A DNA stretch of 64,000 nucleotides from an uncultured Acidobacteriia bacterium (lineage in GTDB: Bacteria > Acidobacteriota > Terriglobia > Bryobacterales > Bryobacteraceae). The stretch lies in assembly GCA_903875575.1 (NCBI GenBank), contig CAIQWJ010000083.1:27398-91397 (forward strand), given 5' to 3'. The notes beneath the pieces were generated by a model. That model worked only from the letters and a program-made list of their open reading frames with translations. It did no database searches and had not been told where the DNA came from. The position numbers were made by a program, and so were the translations under genes. This document shows positions 36,105 through 44,426 of this stretch, piece after piece; position 1 is the stretch's first letter; each line of letters begins with the position of its first letter.

Positions 36105-38936
36105 ATGAGAAGAGAATCCCCAAAATTGACGGTATTCGTGTTGAGTATGGCCCTGTGGGTTCCGTTTGCAGCGGCCCAGCAGGCGGTGAATTACGCGACG
36201 GTGGCGGGGGTAGTCACCGACCCAACCGGCGCGGTTGTAGAAGCGGCGGACGTGAGCGTTCGCCAGTTAGAGACAAATATTGCCACTGCGGGGAAGACGG
36301 ATCACGACGGTCGCTATCGCTTCCCGTATCTGCGAATCGGCGCTTACGAGATCTCCGTGAAGAAGGCGGGTTTTCAGGAAGTGGCCCGACCCGTCACTTT
36401 GACCGTGGGCGCGGCTTTCGAGTTGCCGTTCGCTCTGACCGTGGGACGCGAGGAAACGAAGGTGGAAGTGACCGGCGAGGCTCCGGTGCTGGAAGCCGCG
36501 CGCACGGAAATCGCGGGAACCATCTCGCAGGCCGAAGTTCAGAATCTGCCACTGAACGGGCGCAGCTATCTGGACATCGCTCTATTCGTGCCCGGCGTTT
36601 CGCCCACGAACACGGCATCGAATCAGTTGTTCGCGGAGACCTCGGCGATCCCGGGGCAGGGAATCTCGGTCGGCAGTCAGCGTAACTTCTCGAACAGTTT
36701 CATCATTGACGGCGTGAGCGCGAACGACGACGCGGCGGGGCTGGCGGGCACGTTCGTGGGCGTCGACGTGGTGGAGGAACTTCAGGTTGTTACCTCCGGC
36801 GGGCAGGCAGAGTTTGGCCGCGCGCTCGGTGGCTACATTAATCTGGTGACGAAGAGCGGCGGTAATGACATGCATGGCGCGGTTTATGGCTATCTAAAGA
36901 ACAGCCGTTTCAATGCCGCGAATTCGCTTTCCAATACTGTTCTGCCTCTGACGCAGGCGCAGGCGGGGGCGAGTCTTTCGGGACCCGTGCGGCGCGACCG
37001 GACTTTCTACTTTGCGAACTTCGAAACCCGTGAATTGAATCAGTCGGGTTTTGTGAGCATCCTGCCCGCGAATGTGGCTCTGATCAACGCCAGGCTTGCG
37101 GCGGTGAATTATCCAGGTCCTCCGATCACGACGGGCCAGTATCGCAACCCGATCCATAACCAGAATCTGCTGGCGAAGGTGGACCACCGCTTCAGCAGCC
37201 GCGACCAGTTCAGCGCGCGCTACAACCTGTATCACGTGGCGAGTCTGAATTCACGCGGAGCCGGAGCGTTGAGCGCGCCCACGGCATCCGCCAATCTGTT
37301 TGACACCGACCACACGCTGACTGCTTCGAATGTGCTGACGCTCTCTTCGCGCATGGTGAATGAGACGCGGGTCCAGTTCACGAACAGCAATCTTGCCGCG
37401 CCACCCTCAGAGCCTGTGGGGCCTTCGGTGAGCATTTCCGGCGTGGCCAGCTTCGGTACGCTTTCGGGCTCGCCCACCGGCAGACGGAACCGGTTGTTTG
37501 AAGCGACGGACAGCCTGTCCGTCCGGCAGGGAGCGCATTCGTTCCGGGTGGGCGCAGACTTCCTCTATAACAACGACACGATTACGTTCCCCCGCACCAT
37601 TCGCGGCAGCTACACGTTTTCGTCGCTTGCCAATTTCCTGAGCGGAGCGTACAGCAACAGCGGCTTCGCGCAGACGTTCAACGTGACGCAGGTCCACCAA
37701 ACCAATCCGAACTTCGGTCTCTATGCGCAGGACGAGTACAAGGCAACCCGCAATCTGACGCTGAACATCGGTGTCCGTTACGATCTGGAATGGCTGCAGA
37801 CGATCGCCACCCAGCGCGGCAACATCTCTCCGCGGGCCGGTTTCGCGTGGACCCCGTTTGCTGCGCGCCGCACGGTGGTGCGTGGCAGCTACGGTCTGTT
37901 CTACGACAGGATTCCGCTCCGTCCGCTGGCAAATGCGCTGCTTTCGGCCGGCAACACGTCGAATGTCGCCAACCTGCAGCAACTGAGCATCAGCCTTTCG
38001 CCCACTCAGGCGGGCGCACCGGTGTTTCCGAATATTCTGGGCTCGCTCACGATTCCGGCGGGGGTTCTGTTCAACCTCACGACGATGGATCCCCATATGA
38101 AGAGCGCCTATTCGGAGCAGGGCAGTTTCGAGATCGAGCAACAACTGGGCAGGAGCGCGACACTGAGCGCCGGCTTCCAGCATGTTCGCGGCCTGCACCT
38201 GATCATTTCGGTAAATCAGAATGTCCCGACGTGCGCGGCGGCGGGCACCAACAACGGCTGCCGTCCGAATCCGGCTTACGGCAACAACAGTCAGTATTCG
38301 TCGCTCGCGGATTCGCACTATGACGCCGGTCACATTTCGTTTGTGCAGCGGCCGGCGGCGTGGGGAAACTATCGTGTTTCCTACACATATTCCAAAGCGC
38401 TGGATAACGTGGGTGAGAACTTCTTCAGTTCTCCGGTGAATCCTTACAACATCTGGCAGGATTACGGACGGTCTGACGACGACCAACGGAGCCGGCTGGC
38501 GTTCGAAGGCACGGCGCATACAGGCATGGGTGCTTCGAAAACGGCGTGGGAAAAGTTAAGCCACGGTTTCCAGTTCACAACTTCGGTGACAGCGTATTCG
38601 GCGTTGCCGTTTAACATCACCTCCGGCGTAACAACGATTCAGGGGACGGCGGGGCGGCCGATTGTCAACGGTCAGTTCATCGGACGCAATCTCGGCAGCA
38701 GCCGCGCTGTTGTGAACATGAATTCACGGCTGAGCCGGACGTTTGCCCTCAGCGAGCGGATTCATCTGCAGGCGCTGGTGGAAGCGTTTAATCTGCTGAA
38801 CCATACCAACATTGTTTCGCTGAACGGCAACTTTGGGGCGGGTGCTTATCCGACCACGCCCTCGTCGACGTTCGGGCAGATTACGGCGGTGAGCGATTCG
38901 CGGAGCCTGCAGTTCGGGCTGCGCGCCAGCTTCTAA
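36105..38936 (+). CDS. Oar-like TonB-dependent receptor of the Cys-rich cluster
   Basis: A 943-residue outer-membrane receptor with a signal sequence (LTVFVLSMALWVPFAAAQQ), an N-terminal carboxypeptidase-regulatory-like domain (AGVVTDPTGAVVEAADVSV), a plug (GVSANDDAAG, VVEELQVVTSGGQAEFGRA) and a long barrel ending LRASF. The gene is intact, unlike the related one at 17490. It sits between the Cys-rich genes and the CcmH-like gene, 12 bp before the latter, so one operon is likely. Ligand unknown. Confidence 0.9.
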   Translation: MRRESPKLTVFVLSMALWVPFAAAQQAVNYATVAGVVTDPTGAVVEAADVSVRQLETNIATAGKTDHDGRYRFPYLRIGAYEISVKKAGFQEVARPVTLTVGAAFELPFALTVGREETKVEVTGEAPVLEAARTEIAGTISQAEVQNLPLNGRSYLDIALFVPGVSPTNTASNQLFAETSAIPGQGISVGSQRNFSNSFIIDGVSANDDAAGLAGTFVGVDVVEELQVVTSGGQAEFGRALGGYINLVTKSGGNDMHGAVYGYLKNSRFNAANSLSNTVLPLTQAQAGASLSGPVRRDRTFYFANFETRELNQSGFVSILPANVALINARLAAVNYPGPPITTGQYRNPIHNQNLLAKVDHRFSSRDQFSARYNLYHVASLNSRGAGALSAPTASANLFDTDHTLTASNVLTLSSRMVNETRVQFTNSNLAAPPSEPVGPSVSISGVASFGTLSGSPTGRRNRLFEATDSLSVRQGAHSFRVGADFLYNNDTITFPRTIRGSYTFSSLANFLSGAYSNSGFAQTFNVTQVHQTNPNFGLYAQDEYKATRNLTLNIGVRYDLEWLQTIATQRGNISPRAGFAWTPFAARRTVVRGSYGLFYDRIPLRPLANALLSAGNTSNVANLQQLSISLSPTQAGAPVFPNILGSLTIPAGVLFNLTTMDPHMKSAYSEQGSFEIEQQLGRSATLSAGFQHVRGLHLIISVNQNVPTCAAAGTNNGCRPNPAYGNNSQYSSLADSHYDAGHISFVQRPAAWGNYRVSYTYSKALDNVGENFFSSPVNPYNIWQDYGRSDDDQRSRLAFEGTAHTGMGASKTAWEKLSHGFQFTTSVTAYSALPFNITSGVTTIQGTAGRPIVNGQFIGRNLGSSRAVVNMNSRLSRTFALSERIHLQALVEAFNLLNHTNIVSLNGNFGAGAYPTTPSSTFGQITAVSDSRSLQFGLRASF

Positions 38937-38948
38937 AAGGGAGATGCT

Positions 38949-39410
38949 ATGCGAAAACTCATTTTGCCGAGTCTTCTTCTGTTCCTCAGTGTCGGCGCAC
39001 ATGCGCCGGCACTGAGGGCGAGTAGTCTGGTGCCGCCTCCCATGACTCCCGCACAGGCGGCGATCTATGACCGCGTGACTTCCAGAGTGCTGGCACCCTG
39101 TTGCTGGAGCCAGCCGGTGCAGATTCACCAGTCGGAAGCGGCGGATAGAGTGCGCGCGGAAATTGTGGCTCGTCTCAAGCAGGGAAGCGGTGAAGCGGCC
39201 ATCCTGGATCGCCTTGCCGCCGAATATGGTGAGCGTATTCTCGGTGAGCCGCGCGGCTCACGGGCGACGGTGGCGTGGATGACCCCCTACGCCGTGCTGG
39301 CAACTGCCTGTGCGGGCCTGATGGTCGGTCTTACGCGGATCGCCCGGCGTCCGCGCCGGCTTTCCGCCTATCCAGGGCTATTGCCGGAGCTTCCGGAGGC
39401 CGATCTATGA
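38949..39410 (+). CDS. CcmH-like protein with CCW motif
   Basis: A 153-residue protein: signal peptide, periplasmic domain with the block RAEIVARLKQGSGEAAILDR plus LAAEYGERIL, which matches the CcmH/NrfF pattern, and a C-terminal membrane segment (about 109-129). In CcmH the domain begins with CPVC-type cysteines; here the corresponding place reads APCCWSQ (Cys51, Cys52). The vicinal cysteine pair suggests thiol chemistry or metal binding. No other cytochrome c maturation gene is close, so a standard Ccm role is doubtful. Confidence 0.75.
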   Translation: MRKLILPSLLLFLSVGAHAPALRASSLVPPPMTPAQAAIYDRVTSRVLAPCCWSQPVQIHQSEAADRVRAEIVARLKQGSGEAAILDRLAAEYGERILGEPRGSRATVAWMTPYAVLATACAGLMVGLTRIARRPRRLSAYPGLLPELPEADL

Positions 39411-40477
39411 ACATGGTCTTCGCGCTGTTTGCCTCATTTCTCACCATGTCGATCGGTCCGGGGCCCGATAAGGTGCCGTATCGGCAGCCGCAATTGGCTG
39501 CCGGCAACGGAATGGTCGCCATGGCCTTCGCGAAGGGCGGCTCGATTATGTTTGCCCTGTCGCCCGATGGCGGCAAAACGTTCGCGGCGCCTCGCTTGGT
39601 CTCGGAATATCCGGTTCTGGCTACCGGACGGCATCGGGGGCCCCGGGTGTTGATTACGGATCGGGAGATCGTTGTGAGCGCGGTGGTCGGCCAGACTCTC
39701 GCCACGGGAACGCACGCGCATGGGCTGCCTTTGGATGGAGACTTGCTGGTCTGGCGTTCCACCGATCAGGGCAAGACCTGGTCAAAGCCGGCCATCGTCA
39801 ACGACGTACCTGCCGCGCCGCGGGAAGGCCTGCACTCCATCGTTTCCGATGGTCACGGACAACTTGCGGCCGCATGGCTGGATCTCCGGAGTGCGGGCAC
39901 GCGTCTCTATGGCTCGTTCTCAAAGGATGGCGGCGCCACCTGGGCGAAGAACATCCTGATTTACGAAGCACCCGGCGGGAGCATCTGCCAGTGCTGCGCT
40001 CCTTCGCTCGCGGCCACCGGGCACGGGACTTTTGCCGTCATGTTTCGGAATGTGCTTGGCGAGAGCCGGGATCTCTACACGATTCCGTTGAAAGACGGGC
40101 AGGTTGTGGCAAAGCCGGAGAAGGTAGGTTCCGGCACATGGACCATCAACGCGTGCCCTATGGATGGCGGCGGATTGTTGTTCACCCGGGGCAAATTCGT
40201 GAGCGCGTGGCGACGTGGCGACGATGTGTTTATTTCCACGCCGGAAGTGCCGGAGACTCGTATTGGGGCGGGCGTGGATATTGCTCTTGCGGCCAGCGGT
40301 TCCGATACTTACGTTGCGTGGCAGAAGTCAGGCAAGGTGTCGGTGTGGAAGTCCGGCAAAGTCGACGTGCTGGCGGAGCAGGGCGGGGGATTCCCTGCGC
40401 TGGTCGGCCTGCCCGGCGGCGGAGCGCTGGCGGCCTGGGAAGTGGATGGCGCTATCGTGACCCGCATCCTGCGCTGA
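39407..40477 (+). CDS. Exported BNR/sialidase-like beta-propeller with CQCC motif
   Basis: A 356-residue protein with a short signal and several Asp-box-like repeats (SPDGGKTF, STDQGKTW, SKDGGATW), giving a sialidase-type propeller. It lacks an obvious set of sialidase catalytic residues, and instead carries SICQCCAPS with Cys194, Cys196 and Cys197. The ATG overlaps the CcmH-like stop (ATGA). The cysteines suggest metal binding and link it to the Cys-rich and CcmH-like genes upstream. Confidence 0.82.
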   Translation: MNMVFALFASFLTMSIGPGPDKVPYRQPQLAAGNGMVAMAFAKGGSIMFALSPDGGKTFAAPRLVSEYPVLATGRHRGPRVLITDREIVVSAVVGQTLATGTHAHGLPLDGDLLVWRSTDQGKTWSKPAIVNDVPAAPREGLHSIVSDGHGQLAAAWLDLRSAGTRLYGSFSKDGGATWAKNILIYEAPGGSICQCCAPSLAATGHGTFAVMFRNVLGESRDLYTIPLKDGQVVAKPEKVGSGTWTINACPMDGGGLLFTRGKFVSAWRRGDDVFISTPEVPETRIGAGVDIALAASGSDTYVAWQKSGKVSVWKSGKVDVLAEQGGGFPALVGLPGGGALAAWEVDGAIVTRILR

Positions 40478-40515
40478 GGGAACAAAGCCGGACTGGAGTT
40501 CGAATATACTGTGAC

Positions 40516-40544
40516 ACGAGAGATCTGAACGCTTTGTCTCTCGT
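40516..40544. terminator. Hairpin between convergent genes
   Basis: ACGAGAGA (40516-40523) and TCTCTCGT (40537-40544) form an 8 bp stem with a 13 nt loop at the meeting point of the propeller gene and the next minus-strand gene. No long T tract follows, so terminator activity is uncertain. Confidence 0.4.
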
Positions 40545-41473
40545 CAGGCAGCGATGACGCCCCGCGCGACGGCAAAACCGTATACTCGCGTGACCGCCCG
40601 AATCACGGTTTCGCCCCCGGGATCGCTGGCAGGATTGACGGGCACGAACAGCACAGTCCCTTCCCGCCTGGACAGCACATTGCAGCCGACGAAAGCACGC
40701 ATCATCCAGACCGCCGCCCTGACATCGGGACACTCCATGCCAAACCAGCCCGTGCATTGCGGCTCAACCGGTCGCAGATGGGTCGCCTGCTGAATGGCTT
40801 CGGAAATCCTGTCGAGAATCGCCCGATACACGCCGCCCTGGTCAATGCCCTCGTCAACTGCCGGTCGAATCAAAGGCGAGACAGCCTCCATCTCCGCGAT
40901 CACCCCGCCAATTTCCCTCTGCTGGAATGACCACATGTGCCCATCCCAGTAATGGCAGGTCTTGGCAATTACCGTAATCACGTTCTTGATCTCTTTTTCG
41001 AGGCGATAGCCCGGTCCGGCGGGCAACTCCAGCACGGTACCTTCGCTGCGGACGGAAACGTTTTCCATGATGATGGCGCGCTCAAGCCAGGCGGCCTTCG
41101 TTTCCCACAAACACTCTGCCCCCACCCAGCCTGGCACCGAAGACGGTTTCACCGCGAGGTCCGTGACCATCGCGACTCCCCGGCAGATCTCATCGACCAC
41201 CTGCCGGTACCGGTCCGGCTCCGCGTCGATTTCCCTGCTCGAACCAGGCTCCAGGAGTTTGCCTTTATGGGGAGGGCCACCGGCCATGGCCAGATCGCAA
41301 AAGGTCTCCCAGATTTCGTCCCATGCCACCCGGCCCTCAGCGTCGTACTTCAGGCCTGCCGAACCCATCGAGACTGGCTGGACATCTTCGTAGCCATCCT
41401 GATATTCTTCCGGCAGCATGGCGCGGAGCCGGCCCTCCAGCGCCTCGAATTGTTCCTGAGCTTCCAGTGTCAT
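40544..41473 (-). CDS. Hypothetical cytoplasmic protein
   Basis: A 309-residue acidic protein from ATG 41473 (MTLEAQEQF), without signal peptide or membrane segment. It seems to hold two related halves: an AECLWETKAAWLERAIIMENV segment with a following SEGTVLELPAGP resembles a later MECPDVRAAVWMMRAFVG with EGTVLFVPVNP, suggesting an internal duplication. I do not recognise a family. It is alone on its strand, between the propeller and the rplQ relic. Confidence 0.75.
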   Translation of the reverse strand: MTLEAQEQFEALEGRLRAMLPEEYQDGYEDVQPVSMGSAGLKYDAEGRVAWDEIWETFCDLAMAGGPPHKGKLLEPGSSREIDAEPDRYRQVVDEICRGVAMVTDLAVKPSSVPGWVGAECLWETKAAWLERAIIMENVSVRSEGTVLELPAGPGYRLEKEIKNVITVIAKTCHYWDGHMWSFQQREIGGVIAEMEAVSPLIRPAVDEGIDQGGVYRAILDRISEAIQQATHLRPVEPQCTGWFGMECPDVRAAVWMMRAFVGCNVLSRREGTVLFVPVNPASDPGGETVIRAVTRVYGFAVARGVIAA

Positions 41474-41558
41474 CCTCGATATTGTCCCTAATGAATAGCG
41501 TAACCGGGGCGGGCTGTCGGGCTCGTATGTACGGCGCGAATCAACGCCCCGACAGCGC

Positions 41559-41595
41559 AAAAAAAGCCGCGAAGCGGGTTTCCCCGGTTCGCGGC
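41559..41595 (-). terminator. Terminator copied from rplQ
   Basis: On the minus strand the stem GCCGCGAA / TTCGCGGC surrounds a 14 nt centre and runs into seven T. It is nearly identical to the rplQ terminator at 47361-47396 and now stands downstream of the sigma/anti-sigma operon, which it probably terminates. Confidence 0.85.
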
Positions 41596-41788
41596 CTTCC
41601 TGCTGAGCCTTGAGCCGCTCCTCCGCACGCTACGCGCGTTCCGCGGCAGGCTTCAGCAGATCGGAACCCGCCGGTTCGGAACCCATTCGCTCGGAACCCA
41701 TTCGCTCGGAACCCACCAGCTGGATCATGGCGAGTTCCGCGCCATCACCCTTGCGGGGGCCAGGGCGGGTGATGCGGTTGTCGCCGCC
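41596..41788 (-). pseudogene. Degenerate 3' fragment of rplQ (L17)
   Basis: On the minus strand this reads GGDNRITRPGPRKGDGAELA and then MIQLVGSE, matching L17 residues of the intact gene (GGYTRITRLGPRKGDGAELA, MIELVGSE). It then carries extra GSERM-like repeats and an in-frame stop after AAERA, and lacks the C-terminal EPEEGDEKQ tail by a deletion between two GGTTCGCGGCCTTC repeats. The 5' two thirds of L17 are absent. It is a relic, not a functional gene. Confidence 0.85.
41661..41715. repeat. 15 bp tandem repeat in the L17 relic
   Basis: About 3.7 copies of the unit TCGGAACCCATTCGC (first copy TCGGAACCCGCCGGT, third and partial fourth exact or near exact) occupy 41661-41715. Intact rplQ has one such unit (TCAGAACCCACCAGT), so the repeat expanded after duplication. 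Confidence 0.85.
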
Positions 41789-41820
41789 TTTTTGGGTTCT
41801 GGTCTGTGCGGCCGAATTCT

Positions 41821-42627
41821 TCAGTCTGAGACGTTGGCACTCACGTATTTCCGATATGCAGCTATCCAGTCTGCGGCAATGTCATGCTGCGCGGTCGCGA
41901 GGTCGAGCTTTCCACTACAGACCAATTCGTGCAAACGCTGCTCCAGTTTGTCTTTGACGTGCGCATTCCAGCGCACCGAGTACGGTTGTGGCCAGAGATT
42001 CCGAAGCGATTCGGTCCCGCCCAGATCCGGCGTAATAAGATAGTCGACCTCAAACTGATTCGCCTGCGGTCCCCGAATCCCATAGGCGGCAAAAACTTTG
42101 TTCTGCTTGTCGAGGGGAATATCGCGGGAAATGACTTCGGCCCGCGAGTAGCCACAGACCTCAGAAAGCGTGATTGGGCGGGCTTCTCCCGGCGTGACGG
42201 CAAGACGCGGTTTAGGTCCTTCGGCGTTGACCGTAGACTGAAATATCAGGATAATGGTCAGCAGAACGCCAAGGAACGCTCCAGATGCCATTGCTAGCCT
42301 GCCGAACAGCGGGGTGGGTACCAAGAAGCTACGAAAACGAGAATGCGTTGGCGGAGTTGACGATGCGGCCTCGGCCATTCGCGCCTGTAACCGAGCTCGG
42401 GGCCCATCGGGCGGCGGTAGTTGTGAATTCAGTTCCGAATTGCGCGCGCGGACGAAGTCGGTAATCGTACTCTCCAGAGTTGCCATTCTCTCCCTGCATT
42501 GCCAGCAGGTCTCCAGATGAGCGGTAACTATCGCCCTGCGCCGCGTCGGTAGTTCACCGTCTGCGGCCAGGACAAGATCGTGTTCGGACAAGTGCACGTT
42601 CTCAGCTCGCATAAATTCCCCTTTCAT
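41821..42627 (-). CDS. Transmembrane anti-sigma factor with HNH-like C-terminal domain
   Basis: A 268-residue protein with a zinc-finger anti-sigma domain (His37, Cys41, Cys44 in HLETCWQC), one membrane segment at about 110-130, and a periplasmic C-terminal domain (about 150-268). That domain, EVDYLITPDLGGTESLRNLW then VKDKLEQRLHELVCSGK, resembles small HNH-nuclease-like proteins whose usual motif is VDH; here the His is Tyr196, so nuclease activity is unlikely. It overlaps the sigma factor stop by 4 bp (ATGA). Confidence 0.85.
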   Translation of the reverse strand: MKGEFMRAENVHLSEHDLVLAADGELPTRRRAIVTAHLETCWQCRERMATLESTITDFVRARNSELNSQLPPPDGPRARLQARMAEAASSTPPTHSRFRSFLVPTPLFGRLAMASGAFLGVLLTIILIFQSTVNAEGPKPRLAVTPGEARPITLSEVCGYSRAEVISRDIPLDKQNKVFAAYGIRGPQANQFEVDYLITPDLGGTESLRNLWPQPYSVRWNAHVKDKLEQRLHELVCSGKLDLATAQHDIAADWIAAYRKYVSANVSD

Positions 42628-43196
42628 ACTTGTTCCGCCCTTGCCAGGCGTGACAGAGACTTTTCCAGTGACGCTGCAACGGACCCCAGTGAAATGCCGA
42701 GTACTTCGGAGATCTCCCGGTAACGAAGTCCTTCCGCACGGAGTGCCAGACAATGCTGATCCTGTTCCGGCAGCGCTGCTACCAAGGTCAACAGCCGCTC
42801 GCGGCGTTGAAGAGTCGCAACCGCCTGCTCGGGTCCAGGATCGTGGTCGGCGGCTACACCCGAAAGCCCAGGTATGTGAATGAAACGATCTGAGTAGCGT
42901 TTGCCCCGTGCACGATTCTTCAGCGCCTCGTTGTTAGCAACCCTGAAAATCCAGCCCTGAAGGTTGACCCGAGGCCTGCCCTGCCGCAAATGGTGGAACA
43001 ACTTCAGGAATACTTCCTGAACAAGTTCCTCCGCATCGGCAACGGGGATGCGAAATGACAGGATAAATCTCAGGACCGGCATTCGAAACTGGTCGAACAG
43101 CGCGGCTACTTCGTCTTCGAGTTCCGAGGTACTCGTTGGCCTGCCTTTCTCTGTCACAGCCAGTACCGTCGACGAATCTGATGCGTCAGCAACCAT
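42624..43196 (-). CDS. ECF-type RNA polymerase sigma factor
   Basis: A 190-residue sigma-70 family protein. Region 2 includes VADAEELVQEVFLKLFHHL and LQGWIFRVANNEALKNRAR; region 4 includes LPEQDQHCLALRAEGLRYREI and a helix-turn-helix EVLGISLGSVAASLEKSL. It is followed by its overlapping anti-sigma factor and preceded by the YVTN propeller gene after 27 bp, on the same strand. Target promoters likely include the adjacent receptor, but no such site was identified. Confidence 0.92.
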   Translation of the reverse strand: MVADASDSSTVLAVTEKGRPTSTSELEDEVAALFDQFRMPVLRFILSFRIPVADAEELVQEVFLKLFHHLRQGRPRVNLQGWIFRVANNEALKNRARGKRYSDRFIHIPGLSGVAADHDPGPEQAVATLQRRERLLTLVAALPEQDQHCLALRAEGLRYREISEVLGISLGSVAASLEKSLSRLARAEQV

Positions 43197-43223
43197 AGTG
43201 CTTATCCGCTGGTTGTGCCGTCG

Positions 43224-44278
43224 TCAACGCAGCACGACCAGTCCCCACGGACCCGCACCGACAGGTATTTTCTTCACTACCGTGTTCGTTCCAAGATCGA
43301 CCACCGACACGTCGTTGGAAGGCCCATTTGCCGAATAAAGCGTCTTACCGTCGGGCGAGAGTGCGATGCCCCACGGACGTTGCCCAACCTCGAAAGACGC
43401 CCCGGGCTGGTTCGTCGCGGTATCGATTACGAATACCGACTTGCCCTTGCCGGTGCTCACATACAACTTTGCAGCGTCGGGTGACAGCGCCATGCCCATG
43501 GGCTTGATCTGGCCCGGCGTCCCGATGGAGATCGGCTTGATCAGTAGGTTCTTCACGGTGTCCAGGTAGCCGATCGCTCCATCGTTTTCGGCATTCACAT
43601 AAGCGTGTTTGCCGTCCGGCATGAAAACCACATTGCGCGGACGCCGACCGACCTTGATCTGTTTGAGGAGCTTGCCCGCCGCGGTATCAATCACCGAAAC
43701 GGTGCCATCTACTTCGTTAGTTGAATAGACAAACCGGCCATCCGCCGTCACGGAAACGCCCTCGGGCTCCTCACCGGTCTTGATAGTCTTCGTCAGTTTA
43801 CCCGTTGTAATGTCAAGAAAGCTGATGCCATCGGCATCTTCGTTTGAAACATAAATGGTCTTGCCGTCCGGACTGACACAGAAGTTCTCGGGGTCGGAGC
43901 CACCCTCCAGCGAACGCACAACCTTATTTAAGGCGATGTCGAAAAAGCGATCGCGTCGGCGCTCTTATCGGGCGGTGGCAACTTGCTTTCATCCACGTTG
44001 GGTCCGCCGATCGGACTGCCGCTCAACGCAACATAAAGCAAGTTCCCGTCCGGGCTGGCATGGATGCCTCTCGCGCGCTTACCCAGATGGATGTTTGTGA
44101 CAGCAAAAGTCACCGAGTCGATAATGCTCAGGTCCCCCGCGACTTCGTCGCTGACGTAGATTCGCGGCACAGGCGGCCCAGCCGGTTTTTGCCCGCTGGT
44201 TTCAACCGGGGCAGGCTTCGAACAAGCCGTCAACAGCAAAGCACAGCATGCAACTGATGTGGGCAAGCTTCTCTTCAT
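43224..44278 (-). pseudogene. YVTN beta-propeller lipoprotein, one-base frameshift
   Basis: The start at ATG 44278 gives a lipoprotein signal (MKRSLPTSVACCALLLTAC, lipobox LLTAC) followed by propeller repeats such as RIYVSDEVAGDLSIIDSV, then after a frameshift GGSDPENFCVSPDGKTIYVS and VGQRPWGIALSPDGKTLY. The break is at the A5 run 43942-43946 (T5 on the coding strand), where one base must be added to join DKSADAIAF to FDIALNKVV. The join is clean, so a sequencing or assembly error is as likely as true decay. It is the first gene of the sigma/anti-sigma operon. Confidence 0.82.
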
Positions 44279-44426
44279 GGTTCCTGCTCCTGCAAATCGA
44301 ACTTCACAGTGATTAATCCTTCTTCTGCGGTTTTGTTCAATATATTTTTCGCGAGACGCCTCGGTAAAGATTTGTCGGGTCCGCAAAAAGCCTGAACAGC
44401 GATGCGGCAGGAAGATTATTCTTTGT

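Noticed and set aside
39407..40477. True sialidase
   Set aside because: Asp-box-like repeats are present but I could not find the usual catalytic set, and a CQCC motif suggests another role.
41661..41715. Short tandem repeat considered as a CRISPR array
   Set aside because: Units are contiguous without spacers and derive from the rplQ coding sequence.
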